In this document: positions 1 through 6,539 of the stretch, piece after piece
Position numbering within the stretch: position 1 is the first letter of the stretch
Layout: every line of letters begins with the position of its first letter
The notes under the pieces: generated by a model
Seen by the model: only the letters and a program-made list of their open reading frames with translations
Told to the model about the DNA's origin: nothing
Database searches by the model: none
DNA from: an uncultured Lachnospiraceae bacterium
GTDB lineage: Bacteria; Bacillota; Clostridia; Lachnospirales; Lachnospiraceae
Direction: 5' to 3'
Assembly: GCA_949076555.1 (NCBI GenBank)
Contig: CARUOB010000023.1
Coordinates: 3,608 to 26,442, forward strand
DNA length: 22,835 bases
Position numbers and translations under genes: made by a program

Positions 1-693
1 GTTTTTAAGAGCGGCAGGGTTACGACAGTCAGGAACGAGGGAGACATAAAAGTCGTGGAAACCGCAGACGGTACGGTATATGAGTCGCGGACGCTCATCC
101 TTGCGGGCGGCGCGGAACACGCGAAGCTTGGCGTGCCTGGGGAGGCGGAGCTTAGAGGGCAGGGCGTATCTTATTGTGCTACCTGTGACGGCGCTTTCTT
201 TAAAAAGAGGGACGTGGCGGTCGTGGGCGGCGGCGATGTGGCGGTGGAGGATGCCGTATATCTGGCTAGATTCTGCCGCAAGGTGTATCTGATCCACAGG
301 CGGGACAGTCTGCGGGCGGCAAAAAGTTTACAGGAAAAATTGTTTTCCTGTGAAAATGCGGAAGTGATCTGGAACAGTACATTACAGAAGATATACGGAG
401 CCGATCTGGTGGAAGGCATATGCATCCGCACAAAAGGAGAGGACACGGACCGGGAGCTTGCGGTGGACGGCGTCTTTATTGCGGTGGGAATGCGTCCCAA
501 CACGGAAATTTACAGCGGTACGGTGGCCTGTGACGAGAACGGTTATCTCATTGCGGGGGAGGACTGCGCCACCAGTGTGCCGGGCATTTTTGCGGCGGGG
601 GATATTCGCACAAAGGCGCTGCGCCAGATCGTGACGGCAGTCTCCGACGGCGCGTGCGCGGTGGCTTCCGCAGAGAAATGTCTGATTTCCTAA
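1..693 (+). CDS. trxB: Thioredoxin reductase, C-terminal ~230 residues (5' end outside window)
   Basis: Flavoprotein that passes electrons from NAD(P)H through FAD and a CxxC disulfide to thioredoxin in the cytoplasm. The frame is open from base 1, so the N-terminal FAD-binding part (about 80-90 residues of a usual ~310) lies upstream. Visible landmarks in order are the redox-active CATCDG motif, the nucleotide-binding stretch VVGGGDVAVEDA, the HRRDSLRA segment typical of NADPH-preferring low-Mr reductases, and the closing FAD motif GIFAAGDIRTK followed by QIVTAVSDGA. Together these are diagnostic for the TrxR/AhpF family, and the single CxxC and compact C-terminus favour TrxB over AhpF. A GTG at 55 is internal to the domain and is not a credible start. 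The downstream gene has its own promoter. Family certain, exact substrate inferred. Confidence 0.93.
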   Translation, partial: VFKSGRVTTVRNEGDIKVVETADGTVYESRTLILAGGAEHAKLGVPGEAELRGQGVSYCATCDGAFFKKRDVAVVGGGDVAVEDAVYLARFCRKVYLIHRRDSLRAAKSLQEKLFSCENAEVIWNSTLQKIYGADLVEGICIRTKGEDTDRELAVDGVFIAVGMRPNTEIYSGTVACDENGYLIAGEDCATSVPGIFAAGDIRTKALRQIVTAVSDGACAVASAEKCLIS

Positions 694-848
694 AATAATA
701 ATTACAAAAATATTACGAAGCTGTAATAGGTAATATATGACATGATTTGACACAAATTCTACGCTTTAAACACTGAAAAATCGGGATTTTTGTGAGAAAA
801 GCACAATAACTTGCGTTTTAGTTTTCGTTTTGATAGTAGATGCTGTGG

Positions 849-877
849 TTGACAAAACGTTTATTCAATGCTATATT
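849..877 (+). promoter_or_regulatory. Sigma-A type promoter of the NlpC/P60 gene
   Basis: TTGACA at 849-854, a 17-nt spacer and TATATT at 872-877, which is close to the housekeeping consensus. Transcription would begin near 884, leaving a leader of about 35 nt before the RBS GAGGTG (908-913) and the ATG at 920. Its position rules out in-frame start codons at or before 830. Confidence 0.82.
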
Positions 878-919
878 ATACCCAGATGTAACAATTCTGT
901 AACAAATGAGGTGTTTTTT

Positions 920-2266
920 ATGAACAAAAACAAACTTAAATGGACAGCATGTGCACTGGCTGCAGTAGTTGGATTTACGGGTATGGGAATTGAGGCGGAG
1001 GCCACAGGAAATGTAGGAAGCGTGCTTCCTTCGGCCGGCATAGAGTTTTCACTTCAGGATGAGGAGAAGTCCACCGCACTTTCTACTTTGAAGGAGGAAT
1101 CCGACAAAGAAGCGGCGGAGCAGGAAGAAAACGGCGGAGAGAATACTTCATCGAACCTTGAGAACGAGGGTATCAGCGTCGGCAGCGTTCAGGTAGGCGG
1201 ATTTTCCGATCTTGCAAGCACATCCGATAAGGTTAGCAAAGCGCCGGAAAAGCAGATCAAAGATACGATCGTAGTCAGCGAGGGCTATACCAGAGATCTG
1301 AGGGAGGCAGCGGGCAGCGGTCTGTCGGAGGAAGAAGAGAGTTTTAAGAATCTGGTTATCGCGAAAGTGAACGATTATGTGAATGTGCGTGATATCCCCA
1401 GCGAGGAAGGCGAGATTGTCGGTAAGCTCTACAACAAATCCGTCGGCAGCTTTATCGAGGAGGAGGACGGCTGGTATAAGATCAGCTCCGGTTCCGTAGA
1501 GGGATATGTAAAAGGTGAGTATTGCGTGACAGGCGACGAAGCCGTCGATTACGCGAAGGAAGTGGGAACCCGTATTGCGACCGTTACGACCACGACATTG
1601 AAGGTGCGTGAGCAGCCCGGTCTGGAGGAGACGGTTCTTGGTCTGGTTCCGATTGAGGATGAACTGATCGTCACAGAGGAAATGGACGGTTGGGTTAAGG
1701 TAAATATCGAGGAAGGAGACGGTTACGTTTCCATGGACTATGTCACACTTTCCACGGAGTTTGTGAAAGCGGAATCCGTAGCCGAGGAGAAAGCCAGACT
1801 TGCCAAGGAGGAAGAGGCGAGAAAGGCGGCGCAGGCTGCGGCTAAAAAGAAGACGGCAGAAAACGCGGCGTCCGGCAGCAAGGGTGAAGATGGCGGCAAG
1901 ACCTATGCGAACCCGACCGGAAGTACGGGAGCCGATGTGGTACAGTTTGCGAAGCAGTTTGTGGGTAATCCCTACGTATACGGAGGCACCAGCCTGACAA
2001 ACGGTGCGGACTGCTCCGGGTTTGTCATGAGTGTGTATAAGAACTTTGGTGTAAATCTGCCCCATTCTTCGGCGGCGGACAGAAGCGTGGGCGCAGCGGT
2101 CAACGGCTTGGAAAATGCGCAGCCCGGCGACATCATCTGCTATTCGGGTCATGTGGGAATTTACGCAGGCAACGGTCAGATCGTGCACGCATCCACATCC
2201 AAAACAGGTATTATCGTATCCAGCGCAACCTACCGTTCGATTCTTTCCATCAGAAGAATCCTCTAA
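920..2266 (+). CDS. Secreted SH3-SH3-NlpC/P60 peptidoglycan hydrolase
   Basis: A 448-residue exported cell-wall hydrolase, probably a D-gamma-Glu/diamino-acid endopeptidase or gamma-glutamyl-cysteine-peptidase type enzyme. The start is ATG 920, after GAGGTG and downstream of a strong promoter; the open frame extends further 5' but runs through that promoter. A signal peptide with a positively charged NKNKLK head and hydrophobic core ends near residue 28 (EAEA). An acidic low-complexity region (45-145) is followed by two bacterial SH3 domains (about 147-202 and 218-277; note the VNVRD / LKVRE and GWYKI / GWVKV signatures). A charged Ala/Lys/Glu linker (285-325) leads to the NlpC/P60 domain (about 336-448). 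The catalytic triad is intact: Cys365 in DCSGF, His411 in GHVGIY, His423 in IVHAS. The gene is transcribed alone. The SH3 pair probably binds peptidoglycan. Family assignment is secure; bond specificity is inferred. Confidence 0.92.
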   Translation: MNKNKLKWTACALAAVVGFTGMGIEAEATGNVGSVLPSAGIEFSLQDEEKSTALSTLKEESDKEAAEQEENGGENTSSNLENEGISVGSVQVGGFSDLASTSDKVSKAPEKQIKDTIVVSEGYTRDLREAAGSGLSEEEESFKNLVIAKVNDYVNVRDIPSEEGEIVGKLYNKSVGSFIEEEDGWYKISSGSVEGYVKGEYCVTGDEAVDYAKEVGTRIATVTTTTLKVREQPGLEETVLGLVPIEDELIVTEEMDGWVKVNIEEGDGYVSMDYVTLSTEFVKAESVAEEKARLAKEEEARKAAQAAAKKKTAENAASGSKGEDGGKTYANPTGSTGADVVQFAKQFVGNPYVYGGTSLTNGADCSGFVMSVYKNFGVNLPHSSAADRSVGAAVNGLENAQPGDIICYSGHVGIYAGNGQIVHASTSKTGIIVSSATYRSILSIRRIL

Positions 2267-2303
2267 AAACGGCGCTGGGGCACATACAGAAAGCGACTAT
2301 AGG

Positions 2304-2338
2304 GAAGGAGACGTTCCGACGGGGCGTCTCCTTCGTTT
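2304..2338 (+). terminator. Rho-independent terminator after the NlpC/P60 gene
   Basis: Perfect 10-bp stem GAAGGAGACG (2304-2313) / CGTCTCCTTC (2325-2334) with an 11-nt loop, followed by GTTTT. It lies 37 nt after the stop codon. The U tract is short, so efficiency is uncertain. Confidence 0.75.
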
Positions 2339-2342
2339 TCGC

Positions 2343-2400
2343 ATAAGCAGAGTCAGAAAGAGCTACAGACAGGGGGCGTGCTTGCACGTGAGCCCGCCCC
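2343..2400 (+). repeat. Partial copy of the ATAAGCAG hairpin element
   Basis: Begins with ATAAGCAGAG (2343-2352), as does the element at 21941. It carries the apical motif TGCTTGCA (2379-2386) shared with the elements at 11534 and 21941. A stem GGGGCG (2373-2378) / CGCCCC (2395-2400) surrounds the motif. The right half (GAGCAACGCG, small hairpin, CTGCTTAT) is absent or too decayed to align. Recognised only by comparison within this window. Confidence 0.45.
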
Positions 2401-2464
2401 ATTTTGTCTACAATGCACAAAGTTTTTGGGAAATGCGAAATACCGGGTGCACAAAAAAAACGAC

Positions 2465-2535
2465 TTATACACATAAAAAAAACGACTTTTAAGCATAAAA
2501 TAGTTTTATACACGGAATTATCCACAGTATCCACA
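2465..2535 (+). promoter_or_regulatory. Cluster of four DnaA-box-like 9-mers
   Basis: TTATACACA (2465-2473), TTATACACG (2506-2514), TTATCCACA (2518-2526) and GTATCCACA (2527-2535) all lie on the same strand. The first and third match the DnaA-box consensus TTWTNCACA exactly and the others differ by one base. An AT-rich tract (2474-2510) separates the first from the rest. The cluster is in the otherwise gene-free 2339-2698 stretch, about 85 bp upstream of the hpf -35 box. No dnaA, dnaN or other origin gene is nearby, so a DnaA-binding regulatory or titration locus is more likely than an origin. Function is inferred. Confidence 0.55.
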
Positions 2536-2619
2536 GCTTTTTGACCGGGTCGATCATTCTATTTATGGAAACTGAAGGAACGTACGTTTTGTATACTTTC
2601 TCTAAATGGGAGCAAATTG

Positions 2620-2649
2620 TTGCAATAGAATAGTAAAATATGGTATACT
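2620..2649 (+). promoter_or_regulatory. Promoter of hpf
   Basis: TTGCAA (2620-2625), an 18-nt spacer and TATACT (2644-2649). The predicted start near 2656 gives a roughly 43-nt leader ending in the RBS AAGGGG (2684-2689) before ATG 2699. Confidence 0.7.
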
Positions 2650-2698
2650 GTTTTCATAAGCAATGCTTAGAACTCCAATTTGGAAGGGGATGAGTTTG

Positions 2699-3226
2699 AT
2701 GAAGTTTAACATTGTCGGAAAAAACATTGAGGTAACGGAAGGGTTACGGGCAGCAGTGGAGGACAAGATCGGTAAACTGGAGAAGTTTTTTACCGAGGAC
2801 ACGGAGGTGCATGTTACGCTCAGCGTAGAGAAGGATCGCCAGAAGATTGAAGTGACGATCCCGGTGAAGGGGAATATCATTCGCTCCGAGCAGGTCAGCA
2901 GCGATATGTATGTTTCGATTGATCTTGTGGAGGAGATTATCGAGAGACAGCTTAAGAAGTATAAAAATAAGCTGGTGGACAAGAAGCAGGGAAGCGGCTT
3001 TTTCCGTCAGGAGTTTATCGATAAGGACTATATGGATGAGGAGGAAGTGCAGATTATCCGCACGAAGAAGTTTGACATTAAACCCATGTATCCGGAGGAT
3101 GCCTGCGTACAGATGGAACTTCTCGGACACAATTTCTTTGTCTTCTGCAATGCGGAGACGGATCAGGTGAATGTGGTTTATAAGAGAAAGGGAAACACTT
3201 ACGGGCTGATCGAGCCTGAGTTTTAA
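2699..3226 (+). CDS. hpf: Ribosome hibernation promoting factor, long form (HPF/RaiA)
   Basis: A 175-residue long-form HPF, which binds the 30S subunit in stationary phase or stress and dimerises ribosomes into inactive 100S particles. The start is ATG 2699, preceded by AAGGGG at a 9-nt spacing; an upstream in-frame ATG at 2663 would put the RBS inside the gene. Residues 1-97 form the S30AE domain (opens MKFNIVGKNIEVTEGLR; basic helix ERQLKKYKNKL). After a short linker, residues 117-175 form the dimerisation domain, ending VVYKRKGNTYGLIEPEF, which is highly typical of long HPFs. Length matches the family. It is transcribed alone from its own promoter, with the DnaA-box cluster upstream and a hairpin downstream. 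Identification is secure. Confidence 0.96.
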   Translation: MKFNIVGKNIEVTEGLRAAVEDKIGKLEKFFTEDTEVHVTLSVEKDRQKIEVTIPVKGNIIRSEQVSSDMYVSIDLVEEIIERQLKKYKNKLVDKKQGSGFFRQEFIDKDYMDEEEVQIIRTKKFDIKPMYPEDACVQMELLGHNFFVFCNAETDQVNVVYKRKGNTYGLIEPEF

Positions 3227-3241
3227 AAGCGGTTTGTATCG

Positions 3242-3275
3242 ACGGCAGGGCAGAGCAATCTACCCTGCCGTTTGC
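3242..3275 (+). terminator. Terminator-like hairpin after hpf
   Basis: Perfect 9-bp stem ACGGCAGGG (3242-3250) / CCCTGCCGT (3263-3271) with a 12-nt loop, 15 nt after the hpf stop. The following bases (TTGCTGTT) form only a weak U tract. It lies between convergent genes and may act for hpf only. Confidence 0.6.
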
Positions 3276-3381
3276 TGTTAGAAAAAAGTAGAGAAGAAGG
3301 CTTTTGAATCGGATGTCGTGCTTGCATGAAAAGCAGAATCGGAAGTCTTATGACAAGCGGCGCGAAGGAGAAATGCGAGGC

Positions 3382-3729
3382 TTAAATGCTCCGATACATC
3401 GTCAGTTTCACCCGGTCTGTGCCCAGTTCAATTTCCGCGCGGTCTATCATCATACCGATGAGGAGAAGCTGGCTGCTTTCGCCGGGATCGCCGCTGCCCG
3501 CCAGTTCCCAGTAGATATCGCCCATGCCGTCGTTTTTCTGGCCGTTCAGATAGTGATCCAGATGGGAAAATTTGTCGGCATAGGACGGGTGAAAGTCTGC
3601 TTCCAGATAAATCGTGACATTGCTGCCCTTCTTTTCGATACGGGTGTCGATATAAGATGCCTCCAGCGCAAAGAAAAACATGGTCAGCTCCTCTACGATC
3701 TTAGCGGTCTTTTTTTCTTCATGTGTCAT
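3382..3729 (-). CDS. Hypothetical protein, 115 aa
   Basis: Not recognised. A small acidic, probably cytoplasmic protein with no signal peptide, membrane segment or cysteine cluster. It opens MTHEEKKTAKIVEEL, continues with an amphipathic N-terminal helix (FFFALEASYID) and beta-rich segments (KKGSNVTIYLEADF; RAEIELGTDRVKLTMYRSI), consistent with a compact alpha/beta fold. The ATG at 3729 is chosen because GGAG precedes it by 6 nt; in-frame ATGs at 3741 and 3765 lack a comparable RBS. It lies 41 nt downstream of the DUF1576 gene on the same strand, so the two are probably cotranscribed. That link is the only clue to its role. Confidence 0.72.
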   Translation of the reverse strand: MTHEEKKTAKIVEELTMFFFALEASYIDTRIEKKGSNVTIYLEADFHPSYADKFSHLDHYLNGQKNDGMGDIYWELAGSGDPGESSQLLLIGMMIDRAEIELGTDRVKLTMYRSI

Positions 3730-3770
3730 GGTAATCTCCATTCCGCGCAAATTCTGCGCTGTCATTATGT

Positions 3771-5057
3771 TCAGTGTTTGTTTTTTTGTTCTTTTTTAGT
3801 CCGAAATCCCTTGATAAAGCTTTCCAGAGTCGGGACAAGAACGATGGCCACCAGACCAGTGGAGAAGCCGTTGTTGTATAGATTTAATCCTCCGTAGAGG
3901 GAGGAGGAGCATACCGTCACGGCAGCGTGCAGCATACCGGCGATGATTCCGGCAAGGATGCCGAACTGTCCGGCAATGGGAGCCAGTCCGATGGCAAAAA
4001 CGGCGCCCATCTGGATTCCGGGGGTGGTGGGCTGCATATGGGTAAAAAAGGTAGAGAGCAGGACACCCGCCAGAACCGGAGGATAATTTGCGGCATGGCC
4101 GCCGAAAGCGGCAAAGCCGAAAGCGGTTAGAATGGCGCCCACCACGGGGCCGGACAGATCGCCGCCGATCAGCACGATATAGGTGGTGCAGAGCAGGCCG
4201 ATCATCCCCATATTGACCAATGTGGCCGGGGCGCCGTCCATCAAAACGAAATCCGCCACTGCGCGACCGGGATGGCGCATCAGTTTGCGCAGGGAATGCA
4301 TACAATTTCTGTCCATGGACAGTCCGAAAAGAGCAGCTGCGCCAAAGTACAGGTACAGACCGGCGAGCAGCCAGAAAGGACGGCCGTAACTCCAGATAAA
4401 CACATTATTACTTTCCAGACCGAAGGACTGCAGAACGCACATCATGACAAAGGCGAAGAGACCTCCGGCAAAGCCCATGTTAAAAAGATTGTATCCCATG
4501 TGCATGGAGGCGGTATGTACGGAGAGCGGCGGCAGCACAAAACCGGCAAAGATACCGACGATTACGGCGACGGCCAGATTGACGGCAAAGGAGAATGGCA
4601 GCAGGTAGATAAGTTCCGTCACTATGGGCGCCAGGCAGGAGCCGAAAAGCGCCGTATAAATATAACGGTTCATGCCGGAGCTGTGAAATCTTGCGTAGAG
4701 CCATGTCCCGAGCAGCATGGGCAGGACGTTCACCGGGTTTTTGCCAAACAGGGCAAAGCCTGCGTTGATAAAGAGAACGGCCATGGTAAGTCCGGTAAAG
4801 GGAATTTTCTGTCGGCGGATCAGAAGAATCGCCAGACTCAGCACCAGCCCCGCATTGAAGAAGGCCGCGCCGAATCCGGCCAGCTCGAAATAATCCGTGA
4901 CGAGGGCGTCTCTGGTAAGAACAATAATGATCATGCCGCGAAGAAGCTCCTTTGGCGGAGCCAGCAGAAAGGCGGCTATAAACAGGAGCAGGGCTGTTGC
5001 AATGCTGAAGGCAAACATTTCCTTTCCCTTAAGCGCGTCCCGGATTTTTTCAGTCAT
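3771..5057 (-). CDS. DUF1576-type multi-pass membrane protein
   Basis: A 428-residue very hydrophobic protein with about 11-12 predicted membrane helices. Composition and motifs (FINAGFALFGKNPVNVLPMLLG; HTASMHMGYNLFNMGFAGG; GGHAANYPPVLAGV; CSSSLYGGLNLYNNGFSTG) fit the DUF1576 family. The recurring G-x-NLxNxGF motif in both halves (around NLFNMGFAGG and NLYNNGFSTG) points to an internal duplication. No substrate is known for the family; a transporter role is only a guess from topology. The start is ATG 5057, preceded by GGGAGGATC; the upstream in-frame extension to 5210 contains the promoter and is rejected. A promoter lies at 5095-5123. The downstream 115-aa gene follows after 41 nt. Confidence 0.82.
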   Translation of the reverse strand: MTEKIRDALKGKEMFAFSIATALLLFIAAFLLAPPKELLRGMIIIVLTRDALVTDYFELAGFGAAFFNAGLVLSLAILLIRRQKIPFTGLTMAVLFINAGFALFGKNPVNVLPMLLGTWLYARFHSSGMNRYIYTALFGSCLAPIVTELIYLLPFSFAVNLAVAVIVGIFAGFVLPPLSVHTASMHMGYNLFNMGFAGGLFAFVMMCVLQSFGLESNNVFIWSYGRPFWLLAGLYLYFGAAALFGLSMDRNCMHSLRKLMRHPGRAVADFVLMDGAPATLVNMGMIGLLCTTYIVLIGGDLSGPVVGAILTAFGFAAFGGHAANYPPVLAGVLLSTFFTHMQPTTPGIQMGAVFAIGLAPIAGQFGILAGIIAGMLHAAVTVCSSSLYGGLNLYNNGFSTGLVAIVLVPTLESFIKGFRTKKEQKNKH

Positions 5058-5094
5058 AGGCAGATCCTCCCGCAAATGAATCAAATATACTCCT

Positions 5095-5123
5095 ATCATA
5101 ACAAGATATGCGGCCGGGGACAA
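5095..5123 (-). promoter_or_regulatory. Promoter of the DUF1576 gene
   Basis: On the minus strand, TTGTCC (5123-5118), a 17-nt spacer and TATGAT (5100-5095). Transcription would start near 5088, about 30 nt before ATG 5057. Confidence 0.68.
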
Positions 5124-5151
5124 TGTGATATTTGTTTTTTGCGGACGATTG

Positions 5152-5182
5152 GCGGCAGTGAAGCCGAAGGCCGAACCGTTAC
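5152..5182 (+). repeat. 31-nt imperfect palindrome, copy A (diverged)
   Basis: Core AGCC-GAA-GGCC flanked on each side by GA, with outer arms GCGGCAGT and ACCGTTAC. Same layout and length as the copies at 15088, 18550 and 18667. The outer arms have two mismatches and two G-T wobbles. It lies between the divergent DUF1576 and M23 genes, 28 bp upstream of the DUF1576 -35 box. Confidence 0.7.
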
Positions 5183-5298
5183 GACGATTGTGCCGGAAGT
5201 CTTCTGACATATCGGTATTTCGGCCTACATATGATTAGTGTGAGAAGAATTTCTAAAAGCGCTGCGGCTCGGGGAAATGAAAAGTCACGGAGGCAGGC

Positions 5299-6402
5299 AT
5301 GAGACAAACCAGAGAACGGGGAAACGGACGGGGCAGGGCGGTTATCAGATTCGGGGCATTTTTGCTCCTGGTTCTTGGCTGTGTATGTATGGCAGGAGAA
5401 TTGCTTGGAAAATGGCAGACGCCCGTTAGACAGGAGAGCGGTGAAGAGGCAAACGGACAGGCGGTGGAAGTGACTGCGGACGGTAATTTTATCAAGTGGG
5501 TGGAATTTCACGTCACAAATGAGGCGATGGCGGCGGCCTACGATCTGGATGTGGACAGCTACCGGGATGAGATCCATTTAAACTGGATTGAACTTCTGGC
5601 TTACGTGGGGGCAAAGACCGGGGGACAATTTGATAAAAACAGCGTCAGGAAAATAGAGGAAGTGGCAAAAAAGCTGAAAAGCGGAGAACATACCATGGCA
5701 GAGATGACGAAGGATATGGAATATTACGACTATTATCTGGAGGCGTACACGGCGGTGCTCGGCGGCATGATGGGAGAATTTACGCTGGACGGCAAACGCG
5801 TCTATGGACTGAAAGCCTTTTCGCCCATAGCGAAGGGATTTGACTACAGTCATTATGATGATTTCGGGTCTTCCCGCAGCTATGGATACGCAAGACCCCA
5901 TCTGGGGCACGACATGATGGGGCAGATCGGCACGCCGATCATCGCGGTGGAATCCGGTTATGTGGAGGCCCTTGGCTGGAACCAGTACGGCGGCTGGCGC
6001 ATCGGTATCCGCAGCTTTGATAAGAAACGCTACTATTACTATGCCCATTTGAGACAGAACTACCCTTATGCGGAGGGGCTTCAGGAGGGAAGCGTGGTGA
6101 CGGCGGGGGATGTGATCGGCTACATGGGACATACCGGTTACAGCACGACGGAGAATGTGAACAATATCAAGACGGTGCACCTGCACTGGGGACTGCAGCT
6201 TATCTTTGACGAGTCCCAGAAGGAGGGAAACAATGAAATTTGGGTGGACTGTTATGAACTGTCAAAATTTCTTTACAAAAACCGTTGTGAGGTAGAAAAA
6301 GTGGGGGATTCCAGAGAGTGGAGAAGAGTCGTGCCCATGGATGACCCGTCGGCGGATGCATACATGGAGAAAGAAAAAACGCCTGTTTTACAAAAGCATT
6401 AG
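5299..6402 (+). CDS. Membrane-anchored M23 (LytM-type) peptidase
   Basis: A 367-residue zinc metallopeptidase predicted to cut peptidoglycan cross-links outside the membrane. RBS GGAGG (5289-5293) lies 5 nt before ATG 5299. A basic N-terminus (RQTRERGNGRGR) and one hydrophobic segment (about 15-36) form a signal anchor. The VLGC at 25-28 is a poor lipobox, so lipidation is doubtful. Residues 60-165 form a helical region without a recognised domain. The M23 domain spans about 166-305, with all zinc ligands present: HLGHD (His201, Asp205), YAHL (His250) and HLH (His294, His296). An intact ligand set indicates an active enzyme rather than a degenerate EnvC/SpoIIQ-like partner. The 60-residue C-terminal tail is of unknown role. 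Monocistronic; its promoter was not confidently located. Confidence 0.9.
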   Translation: MRQTRERGNGRGRAVIRFGAFLLLVLGCVCMAGELLGKWQTPVRQESGEEANGQAVEVTADGNFIKWVEFHVTNEAMAAAYDLDVDSYRDEIHLNWIELLAYVGAKTGGQFDKNSVRKIEEVAKKLKSGEHTMAEMTKDMEYYDYYLEAYTAVLGGMMGEFTLDGKRVYGLKAFSPIAKGFDYSHYDDFGSSRSYGYARPHLGHDMMGQIGTPIIAVESGYVEALGWNQYGGWRIGIRSFDKKRYYYYAHLRQNYPYAEGLQEGSVVTAGDVIGYMGHTGYSTTENVNNIKTVHLHWGLQLIFDESQKEGNNEIWVDCYELSKFLYKNRCEVEKVGDSREWRRVVPMDDPSADAYMEKEKTPVLQKH

Positions 6403-6443
6403 CAAAATGCACGAAAAATAAACTGGAGCAACAAAACAAATTG

Positions 6444-6472
6444 TTGAAAATAAGGAAAAATTCAGATATACT
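6444..6472 (+). promoter_or_regulatory. Promoter of the chemoreceptor gene
   Basis: TTGAAA (6444-6449), a 17-nt spacer and TATACT (6467-6472), a near-consensus sigma-A promoter. The predicted start near 6479 leaves about 60 nt before ATG 6540. No sigma-28 motility signature was seen. Confidence 0.78.
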
Positions 6473-6539
6473 TTTTATGGAACTATTTACTTTATACAAG
6501 TGATCTTTGTCACCGGAAATGAGGTATAGGAGAAGGATT

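Noticed and set aside
25..31. VLGC as a lipobox in the M23 protein (residue numbers, gene at 5299)
   Set aside because: Leu at -2 and Val at -3 deviate from the lipobox pattern; a plain signal anchor is the simpler reading.
747..752. TTGACA as a -35 box
   Set aside because: No acceptable -10 at 16-18 nt; the promoter at 849-877 is far better and correctly placed for the gene.
1148..2188. Long open frame (346 codons) on the minus strand opposite the NlpC/P60 gene
   Set aside because: No RBS, no recognisable domain, His/Arg/Leu-rich composition of an antisense shadow; the opposite strand encodes an intact enzyme with all catalytic residues.
2465..2535. Chromosomal replication origin
   Set aside because: DnaA boxes are present, but dnaA, dnaN, recF or gyrase genes are absent nearby, so a regulatory or titration cluster is preferred.
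2267..2698. raiA-type structured RNA upstream of hpf
   Set aside because: Large ornate RNAs are known upstream of raiA in some Clostridia, but no extended fold was evident here and the hpf promoter at 2620-2649 leaves only a short leader. A covariance-model search would settle it.
3319..3392. Decayed copy of the ATAAGCAG hairpin element (TGCTTGCA at 3319-3326, then GTCTTATG and GCGCGAAGGAG)
   Set aside because: Similarity is suggestive but no arm pairing or end motifs remain, so it is not listed as a feature.
4272..5207. 311-codon plus-strand frame opposite the DUF1576 gene
   Set aside because: Low-complexity Gln/Lys/Gly translation with no RBS; it is the complement of a well-supported multi-helix membrane protein.
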